The position numbers and the translations under genes are program-made. The notes under the pieces were generated by a model. The model was given only the letters and a program-made list of their open reading frames with translations, made no database searches and was not told where the DNA came from. A stretch of 23,488 bases of DNA from a virus: IMG/VR virus record IMGVR_UViG_3300044953_000875, positions 1-23,488 of that record; one strand, written 5' to 3'. Of the stretch, positions 7,650 to 14,430 are shown piece by piece; positions within the stretch are counted from its first letter, which is position 1, and every line of letters begins with the position of its first letter.

Positions 7650-8704
7650 AGTATCAGCTCCTGAAGTCTTTTCAGTATGAGGGGTTTGTTTGCTTTCCAA
7701 GCACTTTCCCAGATGATTTGTATCTTTGTGCCTAGGCACTGTTCAATCTTTTCTATTCGAGCAGCGTCATTTGCCTGTATGTCACAAGCGCGAAGAGTCG
7801 AATAGACGACTTTGTCACTAGCGAAATGTGAAGGATTTGCATGCCAAAAGTCTCCGTAAATCTCTACTGCTACGTTTAGACCTGGAACAAAAAAGTCAAG
7901 ATAATATGACTTTCCATCGACAGACACCCTGTGCCTTCTTGTCTTGTAAGAAGACACAGAAAAATTCTTGAAGATGCTGTTGAGTTCTTCGACAACATCT
8001 TTTTCTAGTTTTGACGTCTGAAGGTATGCATTAGAGCTCGGAAGAACACCTGCATTCATCCCGAACCAATAGTTTTCGTATCCACACTTTGACAGCATCG
8101 TGCATTTTCTCTTTTCATTGCTTTCAACGCACTGAATCGAGAATCTTTTCCCATACCTTGAAATCATCGTTTGTTGCGCTTTCTCAAGTATTTCTTTGTC
8201 TTGGAACGGACGACGGACTCCGTAAGTCGACATCATCGCATGTTCATATTTCTGTTTATACGATTTGCATTTGTGCAAAACACTTTTCTGACACGATTTG
8301 CAAAATGGAGAATTTCGGCCGAACACTTTCACAGCAAGAGGCAAAAAATAAGACTTTTGGCAGTCAGGACATACAAATTCGAACTGAAGTCGTACGGTCC
8401 GACTAATTGTTAGTTGTTGCTCATCTTGTGTGACAATGAATTTTCCCCTGCGTACGTACTTGTCTGTTTTCAAAGAAACATGAATGCCATGAAGAATGAC
8501 ACCATTTTCCCAGGCAACACTATGTTGGTTGAAATTCTCCAGAGACATTTGGATGGTGCCATTGAATCCTACACCGATAATCTTCGCTTCATCTTCATTT
8601 GCGAAGATGAAACCGGCATTTTCAGACGCTTCACGCTTGATCTTGTCCCAGTCGTTCCACTGGTTAATCTCAGCTATTTCAGCTAACTTCACTCGTTTCA
8701 GCAT
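7646..8704 (-). CDS. Vsr-like (EDxHD) homing endonuclease inside fractured dnaE (intein 2)
   Basis: A 352-aa protein. The middle has a zinc-ribbon (CPDCQK... then CKSCQKS) and two similar basic repeats (STYGVRRPFQDKEILEKA and SRYGKRFSIQCVESNEK), as in homing endonuclease DNA-binding regions. The C-terminal nuclease domain has YLDFFVPGLNVAVEIYGDFWHANPSHF split over about residues 270-296; the E...D..H spacing is that of Vsr-like EDxHD enzymes (I-Bth0305I type). It lies between the N- and C-parts of intein 2, the arrangement reported for fractured genes with split inteins. Its start overlaps fragment 2 by 26 nt (GGGTG upstream), and its last codons carry the SD of fragment 3. No disabling mutation is visible. 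Confidence 0.85.
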   Translation of the reverse strand: MLKRVKLAEIAEINQWNDWDKIKREASENAGFIFANEDEAKIIGVGFNGTIQMSLENFNQHSVAWENGVILHGIHVSLKTDKYVRRGKFIVTQDEQQLTISRTVRLQFEFVCPDCQKSYFLPLAVKVFGRNSPFCKSCQKSVLHKCKSYKQKYEHAMMSTYGVRRPFQDKEILEKAQQTMISRYGKRFSIQCVESNEKRKCTMLSKCGYENYWFGMNAGVLPSSNAYLQTSKLEKDVVEELNSIFKNFSVSSYKTRRHRVSVDGKSYYLDFFVPGLNVAVEIYGDFWHANPSHFASDKVVYSTLRACDIQANDAARIEKIEQCLGTKIQIIWESAWKANKPLILKRLQELIL

Positions 8705-10223
8705 TTTTCACCCATTCATCGACAACATCAGTGTCGATGGTATAGGTATGGATGCATCGAAAAATTGTTTCATTCTTTTTTGAGATTTCGGCAACGCTGA
8801 AAGGAGCAACAGTAAATGTAGAACTGGTGTCGACTGAAATGTCGACAAGCGTAAAGTGATTAGCACTTGTCAGAACTTTCTTCATGACAGTCACACGATA
8901 ACCATCGCTAGCAAAAAGCATATCGCACTCTGCAATATGGCGTACTTGAATTTCGGTTCCGTCACACAAAAGCAGCCTATGATTTTCGCTAGCTGTGATT
9001 ACGCCTACTTCACCGTCTTCGTTTTGAAGAAAGATGTCAAAGACGTTCTCGTCTTCTTTCGGGTTTCTCGTGCATGTGAAGTTGACGATTCTGACATACC
9101 CGTTGGCGTCAAAAATTTCATCACCACTGACAAGAGATCCGATCGTTTTCTCACCTTCAGGTGTTTTCACAAGGTGCGCAGAATGTAGGCAATCTACATC
9201 GGGCCATCCCGCCTTGTTGCGGTGCAAGAACCGTTCCCAGAGGAGTCCGTACTTGATGGGATCCACGTGAGTAATGCCTAGCAGGTAGTTGACCAACGAA
9301 CCGGCGCCTGAACCGCGGCCAGCACCTGGCAGCGTCCTGTTTTCAGCCAACTTGAAGACCTTTTGTAAGGTCAAAAAGTAGTCCGAAAACTTGAGGTACT
9401 TGATGTCCGACAGTTCCATCTTGGCACGTTTGATGTATTCTGGCTTGTCGTCCAGTCCTTCTGACTTCAGGGCTTCCTTGACCAAGTCGCAAAGTTGGCT
9501 GAAGGATGACTTTTCCGCAGTGTCAAAGCTCGGAAGCTTTGCAGAAGTATCGAACCACACCTGTTCACACTTGTCCCAGACCACATCGTAACCAGTTTCA
9601 ATGGCAGTCCGTACCACATCTTCTTGGCCATGGTACCAATCGAACTTTTCACGGCGTTGCAGGAATTCCTGCCACATCTGGTCGGCATTCTTAGGGTACA
9701 GCAGCGCCTTGAGCTCCTCCTTCTTCGGAAGCATCGGAACCGAGCCGTCGTTCTTAATTCGACCAGGCTGTAGCATTCGGTACATTTCACGTGCTTCCCA
9801 CAATTCAGGTCCTGGGAAGTGTGAATCTGCAGTTGCGATGAGTGGAATGCCTGTCTTTTTCGAGGTCTCAATCAGCACTCGATTAGTGAAATCTTGCGCA
9901 TCGATAGCATGAAATTGAGTCTCTAAGAAGAAGTTGTCTTTGCCAACGCAATCAACAAATCGGTCAATTGCGTTTTCTACCTTGCCAACCAGCTTTCTCA
10001 TCACAGCAGGATCGTCTGCCAAAGCAGGTGAAAGCTCATTGAATTTCAGACCTGGGAACTCGCTATAGATGAGACCTGATGGGTAACCACCGACGCAGTT
10101 ATGAACAAGAATGCCATCAGCAAAGAAATTATGGGTCTCATCAACAGTAATGTCATACACGTCTTCTTGTTGCTCTAGAACTTCGATACTTTCGATTTCT
10201 AGAAATTCACAATTTTTGTTCAT
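8679..10223 (-). CDS. dnaE: DNA polymerase III alpha, fragment 2 of 5 (C-part intein 1, extein, N-part intein 2)
   Basis: A 514-aa polypeptide from ATG 10223, with GAGG 10 nt upstream; an upstream in-frame GTG (10298) lacks a spaced SD. Residues 1-42 are the C-part of intein 1. The 302-aa extein starts CVGGYPSGL. It contains the remaining PHP motifs (FFLETQFHA, ATADSHF), the polymerase nucleotide-binding loop LPGAGRGSGAGSLVNYLLGI, and ends ERFLHRNKAGWPDVD, which holds the first two catalytic aspartates. The last 170 residues are the N-part of intein 2. The break falls directly after the second catalytic Asp, so this fragment alone cannot form a polymerase active site. Confidence 0.92.
   Translation of the reverse strand: MNKNCEFLEIESIEVLEQQEDVYDITVDETHNFFADGILVHNCVGGYPSGLIYSEFPGLKFNELSPALADDPAVMRKLVGKVENAIDRFVDCVGKDNFFLETQFHAIDAQDFTNRVLIETSKKTGIPLIATADSHFPGPELWEAREMYRMLQPGRIKNDGSVPMLPKKEELKALLYPKNADQMWQEFLQRREKFDWYHGQEDVVRTAIETGYDVVWDKCEQVWFDTSAKLPSFDTAEKSSFSQLCDLVKEALKSEGLDDKPEYIKRAKMELSDIKYLKFSDYFLTLQKVFKLAENRTLPGAGRGSGAGSLVNYLLGITHVDPIKYGLLWERFLHRNKAGWPDVDCLHSAHLVKTPEGEKTIGSLVSGDEIFDANGYVRIVNFTCTRNPKEDENVFDIFLQNEDGEVGVITASENHRLLLCDGTEIQVRHIAECDMLFASDGYRVTVMKKVLTSANHFTLVDISVDTSSTFTVAPFSVAEISKKNETIFRCIHTYTIDTDVVDEWVKNAETSEVS
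8682..9191 (-). other. Split intein 2, N-part, unusually long (170 aa)
   Basis: Cys1 begins CLHSAHLVKTPEGEKTIGSL (block A). Block B is VGVITASENHRLLLCDG, with SxxH (SENH) in place of TxxH. A block-F-like segment, LVDISVDTSSTFTVA, follows near residues 114-128. About 40 further residues without an intein motif precede the TGA. The length exceeds the other three N-parts by about 70 residues. Confidence 0.8.
10098..10223 (-). other. Split intein 1, C-part (42 aa)
   Basis: Block F is VYDITVDETHNFFADG and block G is ILVHN before extein Cys+1, a textbook C-terminus. It starts at ATG 10223. The partner N-part ends 131 nt upstream. Confidence 0.94.
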
Positions 10224-10307
10224 TTCAGAATTTCCTCTAATGGATTCTTGGTGCCTATAAAAGCCTATTCTTTTCAGCTGGGATTTTGGTTTCTTCACTA
10301 CGTTTTA

Positions 10308-10349
10308 TAGCATGCCTCCCGACATGCTAACAAGAGTGCATGTAGGAGG
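10308..10349 (-). promoter_or_regulatory. Two overlapping inverted repeats between intein-1 halves
   Basis: TAGCATG (10308-10314) pairs with CATGCTA (10323-10329) around an 8-nt loop. Alternatively CCTCC...ACATGC (10315-10327) pairs with GCATGT...GGAGG (10338-10349) as 6+5 bp with a small internal loop. The two share CATGC and cannot form together. In the minus-strand transcript one exposes and the other hides GGGAGG. No start codon is properly spaced after it, so its function is unclear. Confidence 0.4.
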
Positions 10350-10354
10350 GAATT

Positions 10355-11236
10355 CTAAACAAGGTTAGTTGAAAGAATTTTCACACCTGGATGTGACGTC
10401 AAATCTTGAGCTTCCATCCACCCCTTGTCAGTGAAGACCTTGTGGTCCGGCGTGACCTTGACTTTTTTTCCACCTTTGAGGGTGATTTGCAAAAGAATGG
10501 CATTTCGCCGAGTGACATCACCCCAAGTTGCCTGTTTGTAAATTGCTCGTTCCTGAGATTCGTCGTAAGAAAGAACACTTACCCATTCACCGCGATTGAC
10601 CTTATCAACCACATCACGCAGACTCAATTTTCCAGCTGATGTTTGCAACACTGCGTCGCCTGATACGCAGGCCGTGCTCACCACCAGACCTTCACCGTGT
10701 TGCTTCAGCAGGTCGAAATCGATTCGTGGAAACTTGTAGAAGCCGTCCTTGAAGGACTTCTTGACCAGGGTGAAGAGGTTGGAGAGACCGATTCGGTTCT
10801 TGGCAATGACAACTAGGTGATAACGCTTGTAGATGTCGTTGACAGAAACCTCTGTACGAGTCTGGTCGGCATCCTCAACCACCAGACCGGCTTCCTCCTC
10901 GTCCTCAGGAGCATCATCCGACTTTGCAGCTTCGGCATCTGCCTTCTTTTGATTGTAAGCCCTCTGCCAATCCTTCAATGATGGAACGAAGTAAAATTCC
11001 ACACCAAAGATCTGGCGGAACTTCTGGCCTTTCTTGTAGAGCTTCTTGGCGTGAGCATGAGCGTGTGCCAGGCCGTTGCCGTTACCGTGGTCCGTTAAGG
11101 ACCAACCATCTAGTCCGTTGTTGATGGAGAAGTCGATGTGTTCCTGGGGATGGCCGAGACCATCATAGGGACTGAAATCGCTGTGGTTGTGTATTGAAAT
11201 AAACCTACTCGGCGGACGTAGAACTCCGTTTGTCAT
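10355..11236 (-). CDS. dnaE: DNA polymerase III alpha, fragment 1 of 5 (PHP domain plus N-part intein 1)
   Basis: A 293-aa polypeptide from ATG 11236, with GGGAGAGG about 5 nt upstream. The 189-aa extein is the N-terminal part of the PHP domain: SIHNHSDFSPYDGLG (HxH metal motif), SLTDHGNGNGLAHAHAHAKK, and KFRQIFGVEFYFVP. An acidic insert follows (residues about 107-125). The extein then ends GEGLVVSTA, where DnaE normally continues C.GG. Residues 190-293 are the N-part of intein 1, ended by TAG. The 3' end of the upstream homing endonuclease overlaps the first 32 nt and contains the SD. Confidence 0.93.
   Translation of the reverse strand: MTNGVLRPPSRFISIHNHSDFSPYDGLGHPQEHIDFSINNGLDGWSLTDHGNGNGLAHAHAHAKKLYKKGQKFRQIFGVEFYFVPSLKDWQRAYNQKKADAEAAKSDDAPEDEEEAGLVVEDADQTRTEVSVNDIYKRYHLVVIAKNRIGLSNLFTLVKKSFKDGFYKFPRIDFDLLKQHGEGLVVSTACVSGDAVLQTSAGKLSLRDVVDKVNRGEWVSVLSYDESQERAIYKQATWGDVTRRNAILLQITLKGGKKVKVTPDHKVFTDKGWMEAQDLTSHPGVKILSTNLV
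10358..10669 (-). other. Split intein 1, N-part (104 aa)
   Basis: Cys1 and block A read CVSGDAVLQTSAGKLSLRDV. Block B is VKVTPDHKVFTDKGWMEAQDL with TxxH (TPDH). It ends with ILSTNLV and a TAG stop. The 131-nt gap to the C-part holds the paired inverted repeats at 10308-10349 and no recognisable gene. Confidence 0.94.
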
Positions 11237-12149
11237 TTTTCCTCTCCCAATTAGGGATGATGTTGCTATACTTGGTCTCAATTTGATTGTATTCAGTTAC
11301 ATCCACAATTTTCATCTGAATGTGTTGAAATTGTTGACGAAACATCTCAAACTTCTCTTTAGCACTGTCGGTCCACCGACCCTTGACTTCGAAGTAAGTT
11401 TCACCCACCTTGAAATCTGGCGTGTAAGTTCTCCCATCAGAAAGAACAAAACTCTCGGGTTCATATTGAAACTGTTGATTGGTGTAAATGAGGTACCTGG
11501 CAAAATTTGCTTCCCATCTGCTTCTGACATAGAATCCGATGTCTTCTCTAATTCCTCCGCGACCATAAAACTGTGTGCGATTTCTGCCTTCACGAAGTCT
11601 TCTCGCGGCACCTTCTCTCATTTTGAGGCAAGCTTCTTCTGAAAGTTTTTGCCCCTTTCGATCGAGACTCATTTTCTTTTTGCCTTCTGCAGTCTTCGTC
11701 CAATGTTCAGACCCATAGTTTTCGACATACCCACGTTTTACTTTTTCACGAAATTCTTCAGACTTCCATTTTTGAGATAGATTCTCAGACATTCTGGACT
11801 TTGTTTCATCTGAAATTTTCCATGTCCCATCTGCTATCATACGCTTACGTGTTACGCCTAATTTTCTGTTCTGTTCTTCGGTCCTCACGTAAGAACCGTT
11901 ACTTCGCCTTTTTGCAACACCTTCTTTTCTAAAACAGGGTGTGCATTTAGCAACTAACTTCTTTTTGCTTTTGTCGAGAAACTTTTGGTCGCAAGTGACG
12001 CACGCTTTTTCTACTACGTCACGCTCAACTTGATATCGTTCTTTTGATCGAAGCTTGTAACTACAGGATTTACTGCATGTCCTAACTGCAGGATTTTCGT
12101 TCAAAACTTCTGATTCACAGATTTCACATTTTCTAATGTTCACACTCAT
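11205..12149 (-). CDS. PD-(D/E)XK homing endonuclease with zinc fingers and NUMOD3-like repeats, upstream of dnaE
   Basis: A 314-aa protein. The N-terminus has two Cys clusters (CEICESE...CSKSC and CVTCDQKF...CTPC). The middle has basic NUMOD3-like repeats (SDETKSRMSENLSQKW; SEEACLKMREGAARRL). The C-terminal nuclease domain has SRWEANFARYL, YTPDFKVG and FEVKGRW, i.e. the Asp and ExK of a PD-(D/E)XK site. The ATG at 12149 has a strong GAGGAGG but lies in an 18-bp inverted repeat. It is free-standing, not inside an intein, yet directly abuts the fractured polymerase and overlaps its ATG by 32 nt. It may target the dnaE region without being in it, but its cleavage site is unknown. Confidence 0.85.
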   Translation of the reverse strand: MSVNIRKCEICESEVLNENPAVRTCSKSCSYKLRSKERYQVERDVVEKACVTCDQKFLDKSKKKLVAKCTPCFRKEGVAKRRSNGSYVRTEEQNRKLGVTRKRMIADGTWKISDETKSRMSENLSQKWKSEEFREKVKRGYVENYGSEHWTKTAEGKKKMSLDRKGQKLSEEACLKMREGAARRLREGRNRTQFYGRGGIREDIGFYVRSRWEANFARYLIYTNQQFQYEPESFVLSDGRTYTPDFKVGETYFEVKGRWTDSAKEKFEMFRQQFQHIQMKIVDVTEYNQIETKYSNIIPNWERKNDKRSSTSAE

Positions 12150-12201
12150 TCTTCCTCCTCAAATGTAAATATCACAAAAGAAAAGGAAGAATGAGTGTGA
12201 A
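12139..12201 (-). promoter_or_regulatory. RBS/start-codon-sequestering hairpin of the homing endonuclease gene
   Basis: TTCACACTCATTCTTCCT (12139-12156) is the exact reverse complement of 12184-12201: 18 bp, loop 27 nt. In the minus-strand mRNA the downstream arm contains the endonuclease ATG and half of its SD (AGGAAGAATGAGTG). Folding would block initiation. Comparable RBS-hiding hairpins control I-TevI in phage T4. No run of T follows, so it is not a standard terminator. Confidence 0.75.
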
Positions 12202-12219
12202 TGTCAAATCTTTGATCTT

Positions 12220-12675
12220 TTACTCGATGTTGCCACCGTAAGGTTCGACCAACATTCGACCGGCCACCTTGCAGCGGTCCAGGTAATCCACCAACTGTTC
12301 AAAACTGGTGCAGACCTTGATTCCTGAACGTGACAACATCAGGTTGAAAAGAGCACCCGGCGGAAGTCCGTTGCAGAAGTAGACGATTGGTTTCTTGTGG
12401 GCAAAACCGTAGCCAGCCTCCCAGATGGTGCCGATGTCCTTGTCACGGGTATTGATCAGCAAAAAGTCTGCTGTCTCGATGTGGTGGAGGTTGCCTGAAA
12501 AGACACCGTCTTGGACGTCCTTTGGGGCATCCGGAGGACACACGAAAATGCGGCGTGGTGATGCCAGGTCGATCCAGTCTGCACGTTTGTCAAAAATTGC
12601 TTCCAGCTTTGTCAATTCATCGGCCTGGATCGGATTGAACCAGCCTGATGCTAAATACATCTTCAACTTATTCAT
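12220..12675 (-). CDS. Nucleoside 2-deoxyribosyltransferase-like protein
   Basis: A 151-aa protein with the family N-terminus MYLASGWFNPIQ. The central motif DKDIGTIWEAGYGFAHKKPIV contains the conserved D.GT.WE.G (catalytic Glu and substrate Asp region). Family members transfer or release deoxyribose between nucleosides or nucleotides, a salvage or base-exchange step. Length matches the family (about 150). AAGGAG lies 7 nt upstream of the ATG. It follows the GMP reductase/IMPDH gene by 24 nt, so it is probably in the same transcript. Confidence 0.85.
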   Translation of the reverse strand: MNKLKMYLASGWFNPIQADELTKLEAIFDKRADWIDLASPRRIFVCPPDAPKDVQDGVFSGNLHHIETADFLLINTRDKDIGTIWEAGYGFAHKKPIVYFCNGLPPGALFNLMLSRSGIKVCTSFEQLVDYLDRCKVAGRMLVEPYGGNIE

Positions 12676-12699
12676 TACGTTTCTCCTTTTGCTATTTTT

Positions 12700-13791
12700 C
12701 TATGCAAAAACTTTCTTGACATTCCGAGAAAAGTCTTTCAAATTTGTGCTCCCAGCATACGAAAGTCCGCTCTTGATTCCTTTGAGGATTGTATCAACAG
12801 TCTGTTCAAGTGAACATTCCTTCAGAGGAACAAGAATCTCCCGACCTTCTGCAACAGAGACCCGGCCACGCCAGTCCTTCTGGGCGCTCTCTGACGCCAT
12901 GCCTCTGAATCTCTTGAAGTGTCCGTCACCGTTGTTGACAATTTCACCAGGAGACTCGCGGTGACCTGCTAGCATGGATCCCAACATGACCATGTCAGCG
13001 CCGCAAGCAAGCGCCTTCACAATGTCTCCACTGTCCCTGATGCCGCCATCTGCGATGATCAACGAATCGTAGGTCGTCTGTTGGCATCGTACAACCGTTT
13101 CCAGCGTAGGAAGACCAAAACCAGTCTTTGTCTTCGTCTCGCAGACGGAGCCACCGGCAACGCCACACCTGATAAACTGTGATTCCTGTGAGGCGAGGAA
13201 TTCAAACCCGTCTAAATCTGCGACATTACCAGACATGATCCATACATCGCTATTATTAGACTGAATCTTATAGATTGCTCGCTTGACATTCTCATGGTGC
13301 CCATGCGCCACATCGATGCAGAAAAATCGACAACCGACATCCCAGAGCTTGCTACACCTTTCGAAGTAGTCACCGGTCGCTCCAATTGCGCAGAACACAC
13401 CGTAACGTAAGTCTTCTGGGATCTTTAGGAACTCTTTGACTTGATCATCGATCGTCATGTACCGGTGCAGGACCGCAGTTCCCCCTGATTTCCTCATAAT
13501 CGTCGCGACTTCTGCATTGACAACCGTGTCCATGCAGGATGCGATCAGAGGATTTGTGAACACTGTCTTCAGTTTGTCAGGCAAATAACATGGAGTCAAA
13601 TCTACATCGTGCCTAGACTCCACGTCGCTGTGCCCAGGCACTAGGTACAAATTGTCAAAACTAGCAATAGTTTTCATAGCGTGTTTTGTTGTAGAAGTAT
13701 AAAGCATCAGGTCTTTGATCCCCTTTAGTCCATAATGTTGATATGCTTTACGAAACATAGTTCTGTCTGCAATATCAGAAAAGTCAGTCAC
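12700..13791 (-). CDS. GMP reductase / IMP dehydrogenase family protein
   Basis: A TIM-barrel purine oxidoreductase without CBS domains. It has SRHDVDLTP and IASCMDTV near the N-terminus, and IDVAHGHHENV. The catalytic-Cys loop is GVAGGSVCETKTKTGFGLPT. IADGGIRDSGDIVKAL and GADMVMLGSMLAGHRES follow. The end, AEGREILVPL then TILKGIKSGLSYAGS, is more GMP-reductase-like. GMPR makes IMP from GMP; IMPDH makes XMP from IMP; the family is sure, the direction is not. The loop reads VCETK where most members have VCTTR. The GTG at 13791 has no SD and gives about 40 residues more than typical GMPR; ATGs at 13758, 13704 and 13677 are alternatives. Confidence 0.85.
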   Translation of the reverse strand: MTDFSDIADRTMFRKAYQHYGLKGIKDLMLYTSTTKHAMKTIASFDNLYLVPGHSDVESRHDVDLTPCYLPDKLKTVFTNPLIASCMDTVVNAEVATIMRKSGGTAVLHRYMTIDDQVKEFLKIPEDLRYGVFCAIGATGDYFERCSKLWDVGCRFFCIDVAHGHHENVKRAIYKIQSNNSDVWIMSGNVADLDGFEFLASQESQFIRCGVAGGSVCETKTKTGFGLPTLETVVRCQQTTYDSLIIADGGIRDSGDIVKALACGADMVMLGSMLAGHRESPGEIVNNGDGHFKRFRGMASESAQKDWRGRVSVAEGREILVPLKECSLEQTVDTILKGIKSGLSYAGSTNLKDFSRNVKKVFA

Positions 13792-13836
13792 ATTGTGAGA
13801 TTTTAAGCCATCAAAATGACAATGTCATTATTATTT

Positions 13837-14430
13837 TTAATAGTTGAGGTGGAAATTTTCATCTGGGACATTCAGCTCTTTGCACTGTTCTCGGACTGCG
13901 TCGACTAGACTTTTCGGTCCAATCACAAAAATGTGAGTGTTGGTAAAGTCGTACTTCCAGTCGCTTCTGACGCGCAAAAGATCAAGCGGCTTGGAAGGTC
14001 GACCTTTTGCTTTGGTGTTCCAGTGAGTGATGGTGGAAAGGTGAGGAATTGCACCCAACATTGTCGCAATTCTAGAATAGCAAGGTTCGGTATGTGAGTA
14101 GAAAAGTAGGTGTGTCTCCTGGTCTTGCTTTCGAGCATTCATCAGATGAATTGCTGCGCCGATGCCAGTTCCACCTGCCACCACAATCGCCTTCAGCGCG
14201 TCGTGGTTCTTAAAACCATTGCCAATGGGACCCTCGAACTCGTAAGTGTCCTTACTGAAACCATCCAACCAGGAACCGACCTTGGTGACGAATGAGACCT
14301 TGTTGTCCTTCCAGTTCGCCACCGCCATGTAATGACCGTCAATCTTGAAGATCTGGCCTTGAGTTGCTGGGATTGGCGATTCCCTGGTCGCAACACAAAA
14401 TTCATCAATGTGTTTGAAAGTGAAATTCAT
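13837..14430 (-). CDS. FNR-like flavin/NAD(P)-binding oxidoreductase
   Basis: A 197-aa protein resembling the ferredoxin-reductase superfamily. An N-terminal beta-barrel part includes YMAVANW and YEFEGPIGNGF. The NAD(P)-binding motif is KAIVVAGGTGIGAAIHLMNA. Near the end come IFVIGPKSLVDAVREQCKE and a terminal aromatic (FHLNY), typical of this fold. No iron-sulfur cysteine cluster is seen. It may reduce a flavin or another phage protein; it lies among dTMP-synthesis genes, so a link to the FAD of ThyX is possible but unproven. The ATG overlaps the stop of the upstream kinase gene (ATGA), with GGAGG 10 nt before. Confidence 0.75.
   Translation of the reverse strand: MNFTFKHIDEFCVATRESPIPATQGQIFKIDGHYMAVANWKDNKVSFVTKVGSWLDGFSKDTYEFEGPIGNGFKNHDALKAIVVAGGTGIGAAIHLMNARKQDQETHLLFYSHTEPCYSRIATMLGAIPHLSTITHWNTKAKGRPSKPLDLLRVRSDWKYDFTNTHIFVIGPKSLVDAVREQCKELNVPDENFHLNY

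Noticed and set aside
7590-7739. Starting dnaE fragment 3 at ATG 7739
   Set aside because: The extra 30 residues lie in another frame of the endonuclease gene and have no intein block F, whereas TTG 7649 has a well-spaced AGGAG.
9467-9871. 134-aa minus ORF within dnaE fragment 2
   Set aside because: Arg/Ser/Cys-rich shadow in another frame of well-conserved DnaE sequence.
4499-11236. Group I or II introns, or simple frameshifts, as the cause of the broken dnaE
   Set aside because: Each break has protein-level intein blocks A, B, F/G with Cys1 and terminal Asn, and new starts with SDs. Introns would not encode these in frame.
13815-13829. AATGAC/GTCATT hairpin after the FNR-like gene as a terminator
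   Set aside because: The stem is only 6 bp and AT-rich, with no clear T-run on the minus strand. Too weak to call.
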